Assembly: GCF_012273895.1 (NCBI RefSeq) | Contig: NC_052125.1 | Coordinates: 1,798,001-1,862,000 of the forward strand | From: Zerene cesonia | Taxonomy: Eukaryota > Arthropoda > Insecta > Lepidoptera > Pieridae | Length of the DNA: 64,000 bases | Reading direction: 5' to 3' | Shown here: piece by piece, positions 1 through 12,174 of the stretch | Layout of the letters: the number at the start of each line of letters is the position of its first letter | Position numbering within the stretch: the first letter of the stretch is position 1 | Program-made: the position numbers and the translations under genes | The notes under the pieces: generated by a model | Database searches by the model: none | Seen by the model: the letters and a program-made list of their open reading frames with translations, nothing else | What the model was told of the DNA's origin: nothing

Positions 1-980
1 TGGGTTGAATAGTTGTTAGGTTAAATCGTTACAGAAAGCGTTTCGTTATTATTTTAAATTATGTTGTTAATACCCTACATTTGTTGTTTTTATTATTTGA
101 TAAACTCGTTAGTAATGGTGCTACCGCGAAAAACCTGACACGATTCAATGTTTTGCTGACGTCAAATTATCATTATTAATTTTTACCGAATTATATCACA
201 ATTTGCCTCATGGATCGCGGTATATTGTGAATGAATAGGAAATTCCTTATCTTTACTTTGTAGTGACAAGTCACGTAGCGTGGGGGTGGGGGTCGGCGGG
301 GGACGACGACATGGCCCCGGGCGGTATACGGAAGGAACATGTCATAAAATAAACAGATTTCTAACAGACATACGGACAAAGTGACGCGCAATAAAAACCC
401 AAAACCCAAACCCACCCCCCTTTATGGACAAAATAAGGGGGGGGTTGGTAAATTTATAAAGCATGTGTCACTACTTCCTTTGATGGTTACAACGACACCT
501 CCTATCTCAAAATCGGTCCAGCGGTTGGGGCTGTAGGGCTTGCCATTGAAAAGGTTATACAGTCACGTACGCGCAAAAGACATTACCCTCTATTTGTCGC
601 AGTCGGGTAAACACAAGATACGTAGGTACTCGGCTTCACCCGCATTCGAGTAGTTTAATGAAATGCAATAAGTGGTTTGAAATTTGATTTCATACTGTCT
701 CATTATCTCATATTTATCACCAGCCATAAAAGCTTCAATGGCACGCACACAAACAATGGCGTGTACGATGCATACATGTAAATAATCACGCACACATGTA
801 CATCACGGAATAAACAACAATAAAATTTATCGTTCAGCAGTTTCAATCGGCCGCCGTTATCGCGAGATATGTCAAAACAATGTGTTATGTTTACGTGTTG
901 TCGTACAGTGTGACGTCACCTCTTATAATGACCAGGTACGGCCGTTGTTTCTGAGTGTAGCAAGAGTTTATTCCTAGACT
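1..980. other. No gene recognised
   Basis: Mostly unique-looking AT-rich DNA with a poly-C/poly-G pair at about 410-445, a TGACGTCA at 157 and another at 911, and a GC-richer patch at 845-950. A distant promoter is possible but not supported. Confidence 0.5.
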
Positions 981-1330
981 TAGTAAACAGTAGTGCTAAA
1001 TTCAAAAACTATATTAAAAATGTATTAGTTCAGAGAGCCTACTATAGCATTGATGAATATATGGAAGATTACAATCCATGGAATGTTGCCGCTTAAGAAC
1101 CACAGGTCAGTTCATTGGCATTATTGTCATGTACATGTTACATATTATGTAGAATTAATATGTATAATTTATGTTATTTTAAAGGAGCAACTACAGAGTT
1201 TCTTGCCGGCTCTTCTTTGTAGAAACTGCCTTCCGAACCGGTGGTAAATATTTATAACTGTGTAATATTATGACGATTCCAAAGTGCTTCTATAAGAAGT
1301 CTAGTTTAATGAAATAATGTTTGAGTTTGA
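981..1330 (+). mobile_element. Non-LTR retrotransposon 3' end with RT C-terminus
   Basis: Bases 991-1096 read AKFKNYIKNVLVQRAYYSID then EYMEDYNPWNVAA and stop, the C-terminal tail of a LINE reverse transcriptase ORF. A 3' UTR follows (CCGGCTCTTCTTTGTAG, CGAACCGGTGG) and ends in TTTGAGTTTGAGTT. Confidence 0.75.
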
Positions 1331-1761
1331 GTTTGAGTTAATACTTAAAATGCTATAGAAACTGGATTCCCCGCGGGTTTGTCTGTGGGTAAAACCGCGC
1401 CGCAAAGCTAGTAGATAGATAGACTTAATTTTTGGCACGAGACCTTGATATAATTTAGCGGATTGTTATCTCGTAGTGAATTTTTATAGCTGGCAACATA
1501 CGGGCGGGAATCTAAATATTATGAAATGGTATTTTTAACCGACGTTCCTAAAAGGGGGAGGAGGGCGGAGGATTTTTTTGTTTTGTTACTTATGATTCGA
1601 CTGATGTCCGCGTTTCTACATACGAGGTCAGCTCTGAATGTTTGAGTAGAAACTGACTCCTGAATCACAGTTGAAACTAGTTCGGGAGTCAGGATCTTTG
1701 TTGATTTTAAACATGTTAGCTTTTATGAACAATAACCCTTTAAGGATTTATTTATTTAATA

Positions 1762-1958
1762 GACGCTCGTCCCGGTTCCACGCGGTTATCAAGATTCCTG
1801 TTTTATCCCAAGGGAGCATTTAATCGGGATAGGAAGTATCCTATCACCCAAATCAGCTCATGCCTGTCTGTATACCAATTTTTTTCAAAATCCGTTAGTA
1901 GTTTCAGTGTGATTGACGGAAAAGCATCCAAACAAACAAACTTTCGCATATTAGTGTT
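1762..1958 (+). repeat. Family C short repeat
   Basis: Family C runs GACGCTCGTCCCGG, TTTTATCCCAAGGGAGCATT, CAGCTCATACCCTGTCTG, TCCGTTCAGTAGTTTCAGCG, to TTTATAATATTAGTG. This copy is near full length. Confidence 0.85.
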
Positions 1959-1972
1959 TGTATTTATTAAGG

Positions 1973-2170
1973 CAGTGGTGGCTCAGTGGTGAGGAAATGA
2001 GGAGACCAGACGAGCGTGTACAAAATTCATCTTCGATGACAAGTGACATCTGTCAAACCACACTTGACCAGAGCGGTGGATTATGGCCTGAACGCTCATA
2101 GGAGGCCTGTGTCCCAGCCGTGGGAACATGTATATATGATGGTGATAGTGATGATGATGATGATGATTTA
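1973..2170 (+). mobile_element. Family D SINE (GATGAT tail), internally deleted
   Basis: Starts GGCAGTGGTGGCTCAGTGGT (A-box-like), then GACATCTGTCAAACC, CTCATAGGAGGCCTGTGTCC, and a GATGATGAT tail. Confidence 0.85.
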
Positions 2171-2224
2171 TTTATTATTTATTTTTTAGATAATTATCGT
2201 TAGTTAATCATTACGTATTCTTTC

Positions 2225-2385
2225 GTCCTACTTATTCCTATCGTACTTAATATTATGAATACGTAAGTTTGTTGCTCTTTCACGCAAAAACTACTGAACC
2301 GATTGCCATGAAATTTGGTACGTAGATAGCTGGACAACTGGTATAACTTGACTTACGCGGATGAAACCGCGGCGCGCAGCTGGTA
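2225..2385 (-). repeat. Family A short repeat, diverged
   Basis: Family A runs from CTAGCTGCGCCCCGCGGTTT through GTTGTCCAGCTATCTACGTA and TCGGTTCAGTAGTTTTTGCG to a TTATAATATTAGTAGGA tail that is often repeated. Strand here means tail to the right (+) or left (-). This copy has lost part of its middle. Confidence 0.75.
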
Positions 2386-3559
2386 TAACATAGTTCTGAC
2401 ACTGACCCACAACGCGTGGCTTCTCGCCAGATAGTAAGAGTATTTTGGCAACGCGGCAAGTTTCCTCCATACAAAGGTAACATTAGGTAAAACTGTGAAT
2501 ATTACATACATGACGTATACTTAATATGTAAAATTTATATGTATGTTTGTATGAAATATCAAAAAATGTACTCGATACATCACCCCAGGGGCGTTGGTGA
2601 CCGTCTTTTGTAGAAAGTGGAGCTACTATTTATCCCCCTCCCTCGCCCTACTACTCAGACTATCGCATACAAAGACATCTAAAATTTAAACATTTATTTA
2701 TTTATACCCACATTAAAAACAAATTTACAAATAAAAAACACGACGATCAACTAAACTAGGTACTAAACCTGTGCTATAGGCGATCGACGCTTTTCACTCC
2801 ATCAGACAGTGCCAGCGTTATAAAGTGAATTCAAAATATAACATTTCAATGGACTATTTCGGTTTTGGGAACATCGCTTCTTTATTATAAGTGTCCGAGC
2901 TTCCATTTAATATGCAATTATTCATCTAATTTTATGTGCTCCCAATACACTGTATCGTGTCGATAAATATATCATATTTAATATGCTCTAATAATCAGAT
3001 AACTACGTAATTAATAATAAATTAGATCGGTCAGAATTGGCTTATAATATATCAAAATCGGTTCATTATAGGGTTTATTTGTATTTAACATCGAAATTAA
3101 AACGCAATTGTAGGGTCTATCGTTAAATTGTTTAATCTTAGATGTTTAATGTTTATTTGGCGCGTCCCTGACTTCAAAATTGTATCAAAATTATACATAA
3201 TAGAGTAGTTTTAGATAAATTTGGAGCCAAACTTGAATTCAATCGTTCGTTTATATGATAAGACTTCTAGAAGTAGGTAATTTTGAACAGTAATAACATA
3301 AATTTACTATTTACCACTGATTCGGAAAGCAGTACCTACAGAGAAGAGTCGGTAAAAATTATATAAATCATAGACAAATGACATAATTTAGAAGACATGT
3401 TTTGGCGCCAAAACTTGAGCCACCCGTGGCGTAATTACAATCCTTTTATCACGTGTGGGTTATAAATAGATCTTATATGTCTAAAAATGTAACATAAAAT
3501 TATATATGCATAATAAACGAGTTCAGGAATAAGGGAGAAGACCCGTGTCCCTAAATTGG
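2386..3559. other. No gene recognised
   Basis: AT-rich, low ORF content, no repeat family recognised except short AT runs. Confidence 0.5.
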
Positions 3560-3790
3560 GTATCATCATCATCATCCTCATCATCATCGTCATCATCGTC
3601 ACATATATGTTCCCACTGCTGGGACACAGGCCTCCTATGAGCGTTCAGACCATAATCCACCACGCTGGCCATGTGCCGGTTGGCAGACGTCACATGTCGT
3701 CGAACTTTTTAATTCTCGGACATGCCGGTCTCCTCACGATGCTTTCCTTCACCGTTTCGAGCAAATTTCGTATGGAGCAGATAAATTTCC
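3560..3790 (-). mobile_element. Family D SINE, 3' part, inverted
   Basis: Begins with an ATCATCATC tail, then GTTCCCACTGCTGGGACACA and the reverse of the family body. Confidence 0.85.
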
Positions 3791-4118
3791 CATCTGATTA
3801 GGAGCAAGATTGCGTTTTGTACCGAATCGATGGTAGGTTAGGTTCCTCTAGGCATCTAGGATCTCCAGCTTGCAATATACACCAATTGTTAAGTATATTG
3901 ATCTGTGTACATTCGGTCCAAAAAATATACAATACGTATTTTATATCATTTATTCTTTAGTTCTTCTAAATGATATTGTCGTAAACAACGGTTATTCCGA
4001 GAATGTTTCGGAGTAAATTCATTGTGACGTCATACTATCGGGCTAACAGCTTTCATTGTTTTGTTGGTTTGTTTATACTACGGTGAGTGCCCTCTACAGG
4101 TGATCATATTGACATACG

Positions 4119-4262
4119 CAAGCCGTGGCGGCTCAGTGGTGAGGACCTCGGAGTTTAGTCGATAAGTCGGTGGTTCGATTTCAGGCGAGCGCGTAGGAGA
4201 TAAATAGATTTTTCAATTTGCGCATCATCACCACTGCTCGATACGATGGAGGAAAGCATCTC
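4119..4262 (+). mobile_element. Family D SINE, 5' part
   Basis: GGCGGCTCAGTGGTGAGGAC with a B-box-like GGTTCGATTTC, then ATCACCACTGCTCGATACG. Truncated before the tail. Confidence 0.85.
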
Positions 4263-4347
4263 GAGGGGGAAAAAAAAACATATAACCATTTGAAATTATT
4301 GTATTGTCACACAAACAAAAAAAAAATAAACCGTTAGTTTTTTTTAC

Positions 4348-4450
4348 NNNNNNNNNNNNNNNNNNNNNNNNNNNNNNNNNNNNNNNNNNNNNNNNNNNNN
4401 NNNNNNNNNNNNNNNNNNNNNNNNNNNNNNNNNNNNNNNNNNNNNNNNNN
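4348..4450. other. Assembly gap, 103 N
   Basis: Estimated-size gap after an A/T homopolymer-rich stretch at the end of a SINE 5' part. Confidence 1.
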
Positions 4451-4713
4451 ACGCTTTTTTAGTCATAACTGGCTTATGGCACAAGGGGTACGTAGAATAA
4501 GTCTATGTTTGTACCATTCGTGTATCTTCCTATATGTAATTATAATTTCCCAATTTTAACTGTGACAACAATAAGCGTTATCCTTATTACCCTCCTACTA
4601 TTAACATCAGTACGGACTGCAACTGTAAACATTCTAAACATAATAAGGAGGTTATCGTCACTGGTTCAAGTTCATAGCGAACGTTCACCTTTATCATTTT
4701 TGGTTTATCACTT

Positions 4714-4910
4714 ACTAGCTTTTGCCTGCGGCTTCGCACGCGTTGAATTCGGAGTAGTTTAATAGATGTCATATACATAATATAAAACTTCCTCTTGCAT
4801 CACTCGTATCTATAAAAATCCCATCATATCTGTTGCGTAGTTTTAAAGATTTAAGCATACATAGGGACATAGGGACAGAGAAAGCGACTTTGTTTTTTAC
4901 TATGTAGTGA
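4714..4910 (-). repeat. Family B short repeat
   Basis: Family B reads TCACTACATAGTATAAAACA, CTGTCCCTATGTCCCTATGT, ATTAAACTACTCCGAATT, GCGAAGCCGCGGGCAAAAGC, TAGT. Here inverted and near full length. Confidence 0.85.
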
Positions 4911-5072
4911 TGTATTTTAAATTGTTATCCATTTTATTTACTCGTATGATCCACGAGTATACAATGGGTATTATTGTTTTTGTTTGATAAGCTTATTCTG
5001 TTGAGTAGTTGGATTATCTATACTGTAGATAGTAGATACTGTATAGCGAAAGGTTAATATTATTTAAATGTG

Positions 5073-5300
5073 TAGCAGTGGTGGCTTAGTGGTTGGGACC
5101 TTGGATTTGAAGCGAAAAGTCGGAGATTCAAGACCGGTTGAGCGAACTTATTTCGTAAGGAAACCGGCATGTCGAAGAATCGAAAGTTAGACGAGATGTG
5201 ACCGCTAAGCGCCCTTGATCAGCTTGGTGGATTACGTCAGCCTGAAGCTTCATGGAGCCCCGTGTCCCTGTAGTGGGACATGTATGGGCTGATGATGATT
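5073..5300 (+). mobile_element. Family D SINE
   Basis: GCAGTGGTGGCTTAGTGGTT to CATGTATGGGCTGATGATGA; diverged, with the middle part missing. Confidence 0.85.
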
Positions 5301-5545
5301 AAGTACTTGTCGATGGGCGTGCGTGCGTGTGCGCATGTGTGTATGTGTGTACGTGTGATTTCTGTTGCGTTATAACACAATACCGGCTGAATGCAGTTTG
5401 GTGATATTTTATTGGCATATAACATAGCTTATAATATGTTTTCTAAGTTGAGATATGTATAGAAATATCGATAAATTAATTATGTAACATAAAGTTGTTT
5501 GTTTATCGTCTTATTCTAACACATAGCAAACCATCGTCACGCGCA

Positions 5546-5900
5546 NNNNNNNNNNNNNNNNNNNNNNNNNNNNNNNNNNNNNNNNNNNNNNNNNNNNNNN
5601 NNNNNNNNNNNNNNNNNNNNNNNNNNNNNNNNNNNNNNNNNNNNNNNNNNNNNNNNNNNNNNNNNNNNNNNNNNNNNNNNNNNNNNNNNNNNNNNNNNNN
5701 NNNNNNNNNNNNNNNNNNNNNNNNNNNNNNNNNNNNNNNNNNNNNNNNNNNNNNNNNNNNNNNNNNNNNNNNNNNNNNNNNNNNNNNNNNNNNNNNNNNN
5801 NNNNNNNNNNNNNNNNNNNNNNNNNNNNNNNNNNNNNNNNNNNNNNNNNNNNNNNNNNNNNNNNNNNNNNNNNNNNNNNNNNNNNNNNNNNNNNNNNNNN
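5546..5900. other. Assembly gap, 355 N, in microsatellite
   Basis: Estimated-size gap flanked on both sides by CA/CG dinucleotide-rich DNA, so probably an uncollapsed microsatellite. Confidence 1.
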
Positions 5901-6581
5901 ACGCACGCGCACACGCTGACGCACACACTCATATCGCACCTTGTCAACTCGTTATCTAAAACAATCAACGTCAAAGGCATTTATCGCAATAACATTTTAA
6001 CATTTATCGTTATTTATCCAGATTAAAGTCTACATAACGCATAAGTGACCACTTTGACGGCACTCGACTGTTTATCGGTGCCTATTGAAGGCTGAGGCCT
6101 TTTGCGAGGTCTAGATTAAATCTAGATTGAGTTCTCGATTAGATATTGGTGAATCAGAAAAGGCTATATTTGGATATTGGTATCGACAACAAAAGAATTA
6201 GAGGTTTTCATTGGGTAGGGATATTTATGTGTGTGTTTTGATGATTCTTTCTCGTGGTTCCATTTGAAGCTACTAATATTTTGAAATCGCATCAAAGCGA
6301 TAGGGACGCTAATTTGTAATAGTTAAGATTCTAGTGCGTGACGTATGCTACTTCTGACTAACTAGCAGTTCGCCCCGGCTCCGCCCGTGGTACCTATGTA
6401 GCTTATGTCACTCAGCGAAGTTGCAGCTTTCTAATGGTGAAAGAATTTTTACAATCGATCCAGTAGTTTTTGAGATTATCCATACAAACAAACAAAGAAA
6501 AATACAAATTCTTCCTCTTTATAATATTAGCGTAGATTAAATTGAATTCGCTTTAAGAATCCTACTTCCTACTTAATCCTA
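5901..6581. other. No gene; microsatellite edge and repeat remnant
   Basis: CA/CG-rich edge of the gap, then AT-rich DNA; 6365-6540 is a short repeat (AGTTCGCCCCGGCTCCGCCC to AATATTAGCGTAGATT) of a kind also at 62685-62820. Confidence 0.55.
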
Positions 6582-6782
6582 TCCTACTAATATTATAAAT
6601 GCGAAAGTTTGTGAGGATGTGTGTGTGTTTGTTACTCTTTCACGCAAAAACTACTGAACCAATTGCAATGGAATTTGGTACGAAGGCAGCTGGACAACTG
6701 GAATAACATATAGGCAACTTTTTATCCCGATATTCCCACGAGATACGGACTTACGCGGGTGAAACCGCGGGGCGCAGCTAGT
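6582..6782 (-). repeat. Family A short repeat, full length (201 bp)
   Basis: TCCTACTAATATTATAAATG to GGGCGCAGCTAGT. Both ends intact. Confidence 0.9.
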
Positions 6783-7257
6783 ATTGCATCTAAATGAACA
6801 TGAATTTATTTAAACAATATCGAGAAATGAAAAGCCTTATCTCAATTCAAGGTGATGTTATTTTATCTTTACACATTGTTATTGCGAATGAAGATTTGAT
6901 TAGCTTTTATTGAAAGATAACTGCTCTTATCGTGCGCTTACATAATGGCCGCTTTGATTATGTTTGCGTATAATAAACCCCCCTCGTAAATTTGATGCTA
7001 CCGGTGACGTTTTAAAGTAGTCCTAATTCCAGTATGTTGATGTGACAATCTATGTACATCTCTGCCCTTTTCTTACAATGGAATTAGTACGGCTCAAAGA
7101 CATCACGGGTAAACCACTGCTCTATTATGTCATCCAACGGAGATTTAGGTGTCGATGGGGGTTTAATTAATATTTCGAGAGCAGAATTATTTCAGTTGTT
7201 CTAGTAGATAGATAGATTTAACTGATTATTTAGTTCGTAGTATAGTTTTATATGTTA

Positions 7258-7453
7258 ATAGCTGCGCCCGCGGTTTCACCCGCGCAAGTCCGTATCCCGT
7301 AGGAATATCGGGATAAAATGTTGCCTATATGTTAATCCAGTTGTCCAGCTGTCTACGCACCAAATTTCATTGTAATCGGTTAAGTAGTCTGCGTGAAACA
7401 GCAACAAACAAACACACATCCTTACAAACTTTCGCATTTATAATATTAGTAGG
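7258..7453 (+). repeat. Family A short repeat
   Basis: GCTGCGCCCGCGGTTTCACC to AATATTAGTAGGA. Confidence 0.9.
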
Positions 7454-7729
7454 AAGTTCTTACCCGACTGCGTCAGGAGAATGGTACTGTTTTTTAACTG
7501 TCAGAATGAATGAAGTGAAGACTGCTACGTGAATAGTTTTTAAAACACGTTTCCCAAATAAAAACAATAATAAACGATAAAAAACGTAGTGTGCTGAACC
7601 ACGGCGCGACCGGTTATGCGCCCGCGCATTCTGCGTCAGATTTATTCCAGATTCAAATGTCATTAACCGTATTGGTTAATTTAATGAACGCCTTACAGTT
7701 GGATTATGTGTAGTTTAGTTATATTCCAC

Positions 7730-8160
7730 TAGCTTTTGCCCGCAGCTTCGTCCGTGGGGTTGATATAAATTTTCATGGCACAACCTTTTATCCTCTATTT
7801 AGCCCCTTGGGGGTAGAATTTTACAAAAATCCACTTTCTACTCTCCTAACTATGCCCAGTAACACAAGTAATATCATAAAATCGCTTCGTTGCGACGTGA
7901 AAGAGGCACAAACAAGCGAACACACTATCACATTTATAACCATATAATATACTGGATAATCTGCGGCGTCACTCGCGTGGTAATCGGGTGAAAAGTAGCC
8001 TATGTACTAATTCAGACTATAACCTATCTCTGTATTAAATTTCATACCGATACAATAAGCTGTTTTCGAGGGTGAAAGCGCCCGGTGCAAGAGTAACAAA
8101 CAACCATACTTGCAAACTTTCTCGTAGTATTAGTAGTATTCATAAGGAATTTTCCACAAA
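7730..8160. repeat. Two short diverged repeats
   Basis: ACTAGCTTTTGCCCGCAGCT at 7729 and TCACTCGCGTGGTAATCGGG near 7970 begin two diverged repeats of the same general build as families A and B. Confidence 0.55.
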
Positions 8161-8217
8161 CAACAATTTATGTATGACCTTCAAGACATGTAACATCTCA
8201 GTCTCCCCGTGACCACC

Positions 8218-8435
8218 AGAAATATCGGGATAAAAAGTTGCCCATATGTTATTCTAGTTGTCCACCTATCTACGTACCAAATTTCATTGCAATCGGTTAA
8301 GTAGTTTTTGCGTGAAAGAGCAACAAACGCACACACATCCTTACAAACTTTCGCATTTATAATATTAGTAGGATAGTAGGATAGTAGGATTACTAGGTTT
8401 AGTAGGAATAGTAGGATTACTAGGATTAGTAGGAT
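8218..8435 (+). repeat. Family A short repeat with expanded tail
   Basis: Truncated on the left; the tail is expanded into repeated TAGTAGGAT/ACTAGGATT units to about 8435. Confidence 0.85.
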
Positions 8436-8603
8436 TTGAATGCTATGAAGCTAAATAATGAAATGACTCAACATTACTTAGCAATGTACTAAACGAATTG
8501 TAAATGATCGCAATCAATAGTGTTTATTTGAATTAGATTCCAATGCATACAATTAACCTATCCACTCGTAAATATGTCATTAATTAAACATTCTTTATCG
8601 TAA

Positions 8604-8757
8604 ACTAGCTGACCCGGCAAACGCCGTGCTGCCTTGTACTTATCATTTAGGGCTATGAAAATAGATAGATAGAACAGATGTTGGCTGATTCTCAGACCTA
8701 CCCGATATGCACACAAAATTTCATTTTGAATAGGTCCACCCGTTTCGGAGGAGTAAG
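8604..8757 (+). repeat. Family L short repeat
   Basis: ACTAGCTGACCCGGCAAACG ... GGTCCACCCGTTTCGGAGGA; the inverse of the element at 33520. Confidence 0.75.
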
Positions 8758-8764
8758 AAGAAGA

Positions 8765-8992
8765 TCCTACTAGTCCTACTAGTCCTACTAGTCCTACTAA
8801 TATTATAAATGCGAAAGTTTGTAAGGATGTGTGTGTGTTTGTTGCTCTTTCATGCAAAAACTACTGAACCGATTGCAATGAAATTTAGTACGTAGATAGC
8901 TGGACAACTAGAATACCATATAGGCAACTTTTTATCCCGATATTCCTACGGGATACGGACTTACGCTTGTGAAACCGCGGGGCGCAGCTAGT
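8765..8992 (-). repeat. Family A short repeat with tandem tail
   Basis: Four TCCTACTAG/TCCTACTAA units, then a complete body to GCGCAGCTAGT. Confidence 0.9.
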
Positions 8993-9094
8993 AAGATATA
9001 GTAGCATTCTGGAGTACACGAGGTTATAAGCCTCGTAAGGGACGGAAATTATTCGTTTAGAAACTCAGTTGATGTTTTTCATATCAGAAGCACG

Positions 9095-9165
9095 CAACTG
9101 AGCTGGTGGTTCGCCTGATGGTAAGCGATCTGACCAGCCCAGCCGCAGTCTAAAAGAGTCGGTTA
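9095..9165. repeat. Family E (LINE-tail-like) fragment
   Basis: GAGCTGGTGGTTCGCCTGAT and GGTAAGCGATC, the conserved end of family E. Confidence 0.65.
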
Positions 9166-9207
9166 TATACAAACCTACAAACATGCAGGTGAAGCTTATA
9201 AAAGCCT

Positions 9208-9398
9208 AGTATTTTCTTGTGTTTGATTTTACGAGAGAACATATTGTACATTTAGGTATTAACAGACTTTTTAACGGATTTTAAACACGATTTATTCATA
9301 TTATTTAATTCCGACGTTTCGAACACTTCCACGGGGAGGCAATCGGATTCATCGCGTTTAAAAACGGTTAAAAAAGTCTTTAATCTATACTAACATTA
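9208..9398. mobile_element. Family F foldback element, diverged
   Basis: Arms TTTTTAACGGATTTTAAACA and the reverse of it near 9355-9390, with CGACGTTTCGAACACTT inside. Non-autonomous DNA element by structure. Confidence 0.7.
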
Positions 9399-9594
9399 TA
9401 AAGCTGAACAACTGGTCCCATTTGAAAAATTATTTCAGTGTTAGACAGCCCATTTATTGAGGAAGGCTATAGGCTATATATGTACCACGGGCGAAACCGG
9501 GGCGGACCGCTAATTTCTAATAAAAGCCTGTTAAATAGGTTGCCAAATTGGTTATGTCCTGATACAATAAAAAATATCATGAAAATTTACACTT

Positions 9595-9692
9595 GACCGG
9601 TTTCGTTATTTACGTTTGCGAACTTTGATGGTTTCGATATATCGGTTCAAACCGGTCCAAGGTATACCTTAGACCGGTTTGAAACCGGTTTG
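9595..9692. promoter_or_regulatory. Cluster of AACCGGTT (Grainyhead-like) sites
   Basis: ACCGGTTT at 9596, AAACCGGT near 9649, ACCGGTTT at 9673, AAACCGGTTT near 9683. Known Grainyhead consensus is AACCGGTT. Four close matches within 100 bp; function inferred only from the motif. Confidence 0.35.
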
Positions 9693-10493
9693 CTATATGA
9701 CCTACAAAACGGTTGTTTTGGCCATGCGTGGTAAGATCGAGTTTAGAATGGATGTTTTTGGGGCTCTTTTTAGATATAAATGTATTGACGCGAAAATTTT
9801 ATATTGTGAAAAGATCTCTGGCACTTGTAGTTTGTTTAAGTTTATGGGTCATTTAAAAAAAAAGAGATGAACTTATTATTAATATATTTAAGGTCTGAGA
9901 GACTTGATTTATCTCGATATGAGCTGGATATGTCTAAAGCTATATCAGTCGTACTAAGTCTAGTCTGAAATTGTTTGATAAGAAATGTTGAAAAACATGA
10001 ATTTTTAAAGTCTCTAATTACAACAAAGACAATTTTCAATTTACTAAAACAAAAAGTTTGGCTGTGTCCCATTATACGCCCGTTTATAGAGTTTGGTTCA
10101 ATTTAAAGTTATAAGTGATGTGAAACTTAAAACTTCAAAATGCACGGTCGCAATTTGACAATCGGCGTTTGCGACTAATTAGTCGCACGCTTTTTTTGTC
10201 TATAAATATCTGCATCTATTTCGCACCATTCTACACGAGGCCTTATCCCAAAACGGGGGTAAATTTTATTATCAACTATCTTTCCGCCCGTGGTTTTGCC
10301 CGCGTAGTCGTAGGAATGATAGCCCCGCGGATTTCCTCGCTTGTTCCCGTTCCCGTGGGATTTTGGGATGAAAACTTTCCAATGTCCGTTTCCTGATTCT
10401 AAGCTACTTCTGTACAAATTTTCAGCCAAATCGGTTAATGCGTTCTTGAGTTATAAATAGTGTAACTAACACCACTTTCTTTTATATATATAG
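9693..10493. other. No gene; one diverged repeat
   Basis: AT-rich DNA; 10277-10490 is a repeat (CCGCCCGTGGTTTTGCCCGC to CGGTTAATGCGTTCTTGAG). ORFs here are short and carry no recognisable motif. Confidence 0.5.
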
Positions 10494-10705
10494 ACTAGCT
10501 GCGCCCCGCGGTTTCACCCGCGTAAGTTCGTATCCTGTAGGAATATCGGGTTAAAATGTTGCCTATATGTTATTTCAGTTGTCCAGTAGTACAGTAGACC
10601 GCTACGTACCAAATTTCATTGCAATCGGTTCAGTAGTTTATGCGTGAAAGAGCAACTAACACACACACATCCTTACATACTTTCGCATTTATAATATTAG
10701 TAGGA
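10494..10705 (+). repeat. Family A short repeat
   Basis: ACTAGCTGCGCCCCGCGGTT to AATATTAGTAGGA; full length with an 11-bp internal insertion. Confidence 0.9.
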
Positions 10706-11529
10706 CCTACTTCCTATGTGTAAAGGTTGAAAGATGCTGTGAATGTTAGCTTTGTTACAGCGATTGGTTGTTTATCTCGGTTTTTGGTAATGAAGCCGCT
10801 GTATATAGATTTTATGGTTGTGTTGTTTTAGTATTACTAGCAGTTGGAGCAGACTTCGCTCGAGTTTAGAAACTAGGTTCGTAGTGTTTTGGGTTGTAGG
10901 TAGTAGGGACTGTAAATTGACACATACGTTGATGAGATTTCGCGTTTATTGTAACTTTGACCTCGCTCATGAGTCGTGTGGCACCCGGGTATGAAATATG
11001 TGAATATTACAACGAGTTTCTAGCGCTTAAATGAGTTCCTTTGAATCCCAATGTTCCTATGAAAATATTGTCAAAAAGTAACCTAAGTTATTCCTTATTG
11101 TGTCAGCTATCTATCAGTGAAAGTCCCGTCGACATCCGATAAAATTTTTAAAATATTGTTTTGATGTATGTATAATCGTAAATGTATTCATTATTTTATG
11201 GGTAGTGTTGTTGATTTCAAAAGAAGCCGCCGGCGCGTGTATCATAACCATGTACTTCCGAAAAGCGGCAAATTTCTTTGAGAAGTAAGTACAAAACCTT
11301 TGATGCCGCATTATCAAAGTGCCGATGGTTAAAACATAACTATGCATGCACTCAGTTTGATTTTAATAGATATTTTTTTATTCGCTATGTTTATGGTATT
11401 AGTCGTAATGCGCATAGGTCCAGTTTTTCATATTCTTTGATACAGTTTTTTTGCGTCTCATAGAATTCCTAAGCGTACCTACCTATACACCGAACTGTTA
11501 CACCTAACTACTCAGTGAAATAGCGCTAA
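10706..11529. other. No gene recognised
   Basis: AT-rich, largely unique-looking. No motif or repeat family seen. Confidence 0.5.
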
Positions 11530-11692
11530 GTCCTAGCTGCAAGACGCAAGAGTCTTGCAGGCTATGTCTTGTTCTTGCTCAAGTCTTGCACGGTCAGTCT
11601 TGGTCTTGGTCTTGCTAAAAATACGCGGTCTTGTTCTTGCTCTTGGTCTTGCAAAAACGCGAGAACAAGACCAAGACTGAATTTGGGCAACA
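11530..11692. repeat. TCTTG-rich foldback repeat
   Basis: Many TCTTGG/TCTTGC units (GTCTTGGTCTTGGTCTTGCT) followed by the inverse AGAACAAGACCAAGACTGA, so the segment can fold on itself. Confidence 0.85.
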
Positions 11693-11694
11693 CT

Positions 11695-11880
11695 ATTTAT
11701 GGGACCAGAAGGTAAGCGCTACCACTGCCCATGAACATTTGGAGAGGCGTAAGTTGGATTGCAGACCTTACTCCTCTACAAATGGATTGCCGACTTCAAA
11801 TTGGTAAGGGATTAAGAAAGGATTGACGAGAGGAATAAAGGAAAGGACTGGCAAGGGTAAAGAAAGGGATATAGGCCTCC
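11695..11880. repeat. Family E repeat, diverged
   Basis: GGTAAGCGCTACCACTGCCC, CCTCTACAAATGGATTGCCG, AGGAAAGGACTGGCAAGG; similar to 49805-50155. Confidence 0.7.
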
Positions 11881-12174
11881 TCATACACATGTAGTAAAAG
11901 ATTATTTCAATATTATAAACACACAATCCAATTTTATTTATATGTATAGATGAAAACTTTCGCATCTATAAAACCAAGCTTATACGTTCATTAATTTCCT
12001 GTCGTTGCCTTTGGTTTGTATTATATTGTAATATAACACTTGTAATGCTTCGTCATTCCATACAAAAGTCGTTTTTCGATACGTTTAATGTAATTCGAGT
12101 TAATGTTTTCATAAGTCGATATGGAATAGATATAAAATTGAAATGCCTGTTTTCCGGCTTAGTAAAGTTAAAAA

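Noticed and set aside
6582..6782. Firm Helitron call for family A because of TC...CTAGT ends
   Set aside because: The base after CTAGT is not consistently T, and the other end has a variable tandem tail as in retroposons; class left open.
10169..10429. ORFs of 75 and 84 codons on opposite strands
   Set aside because: They lie over a short interspersed repeat (10277-10490).
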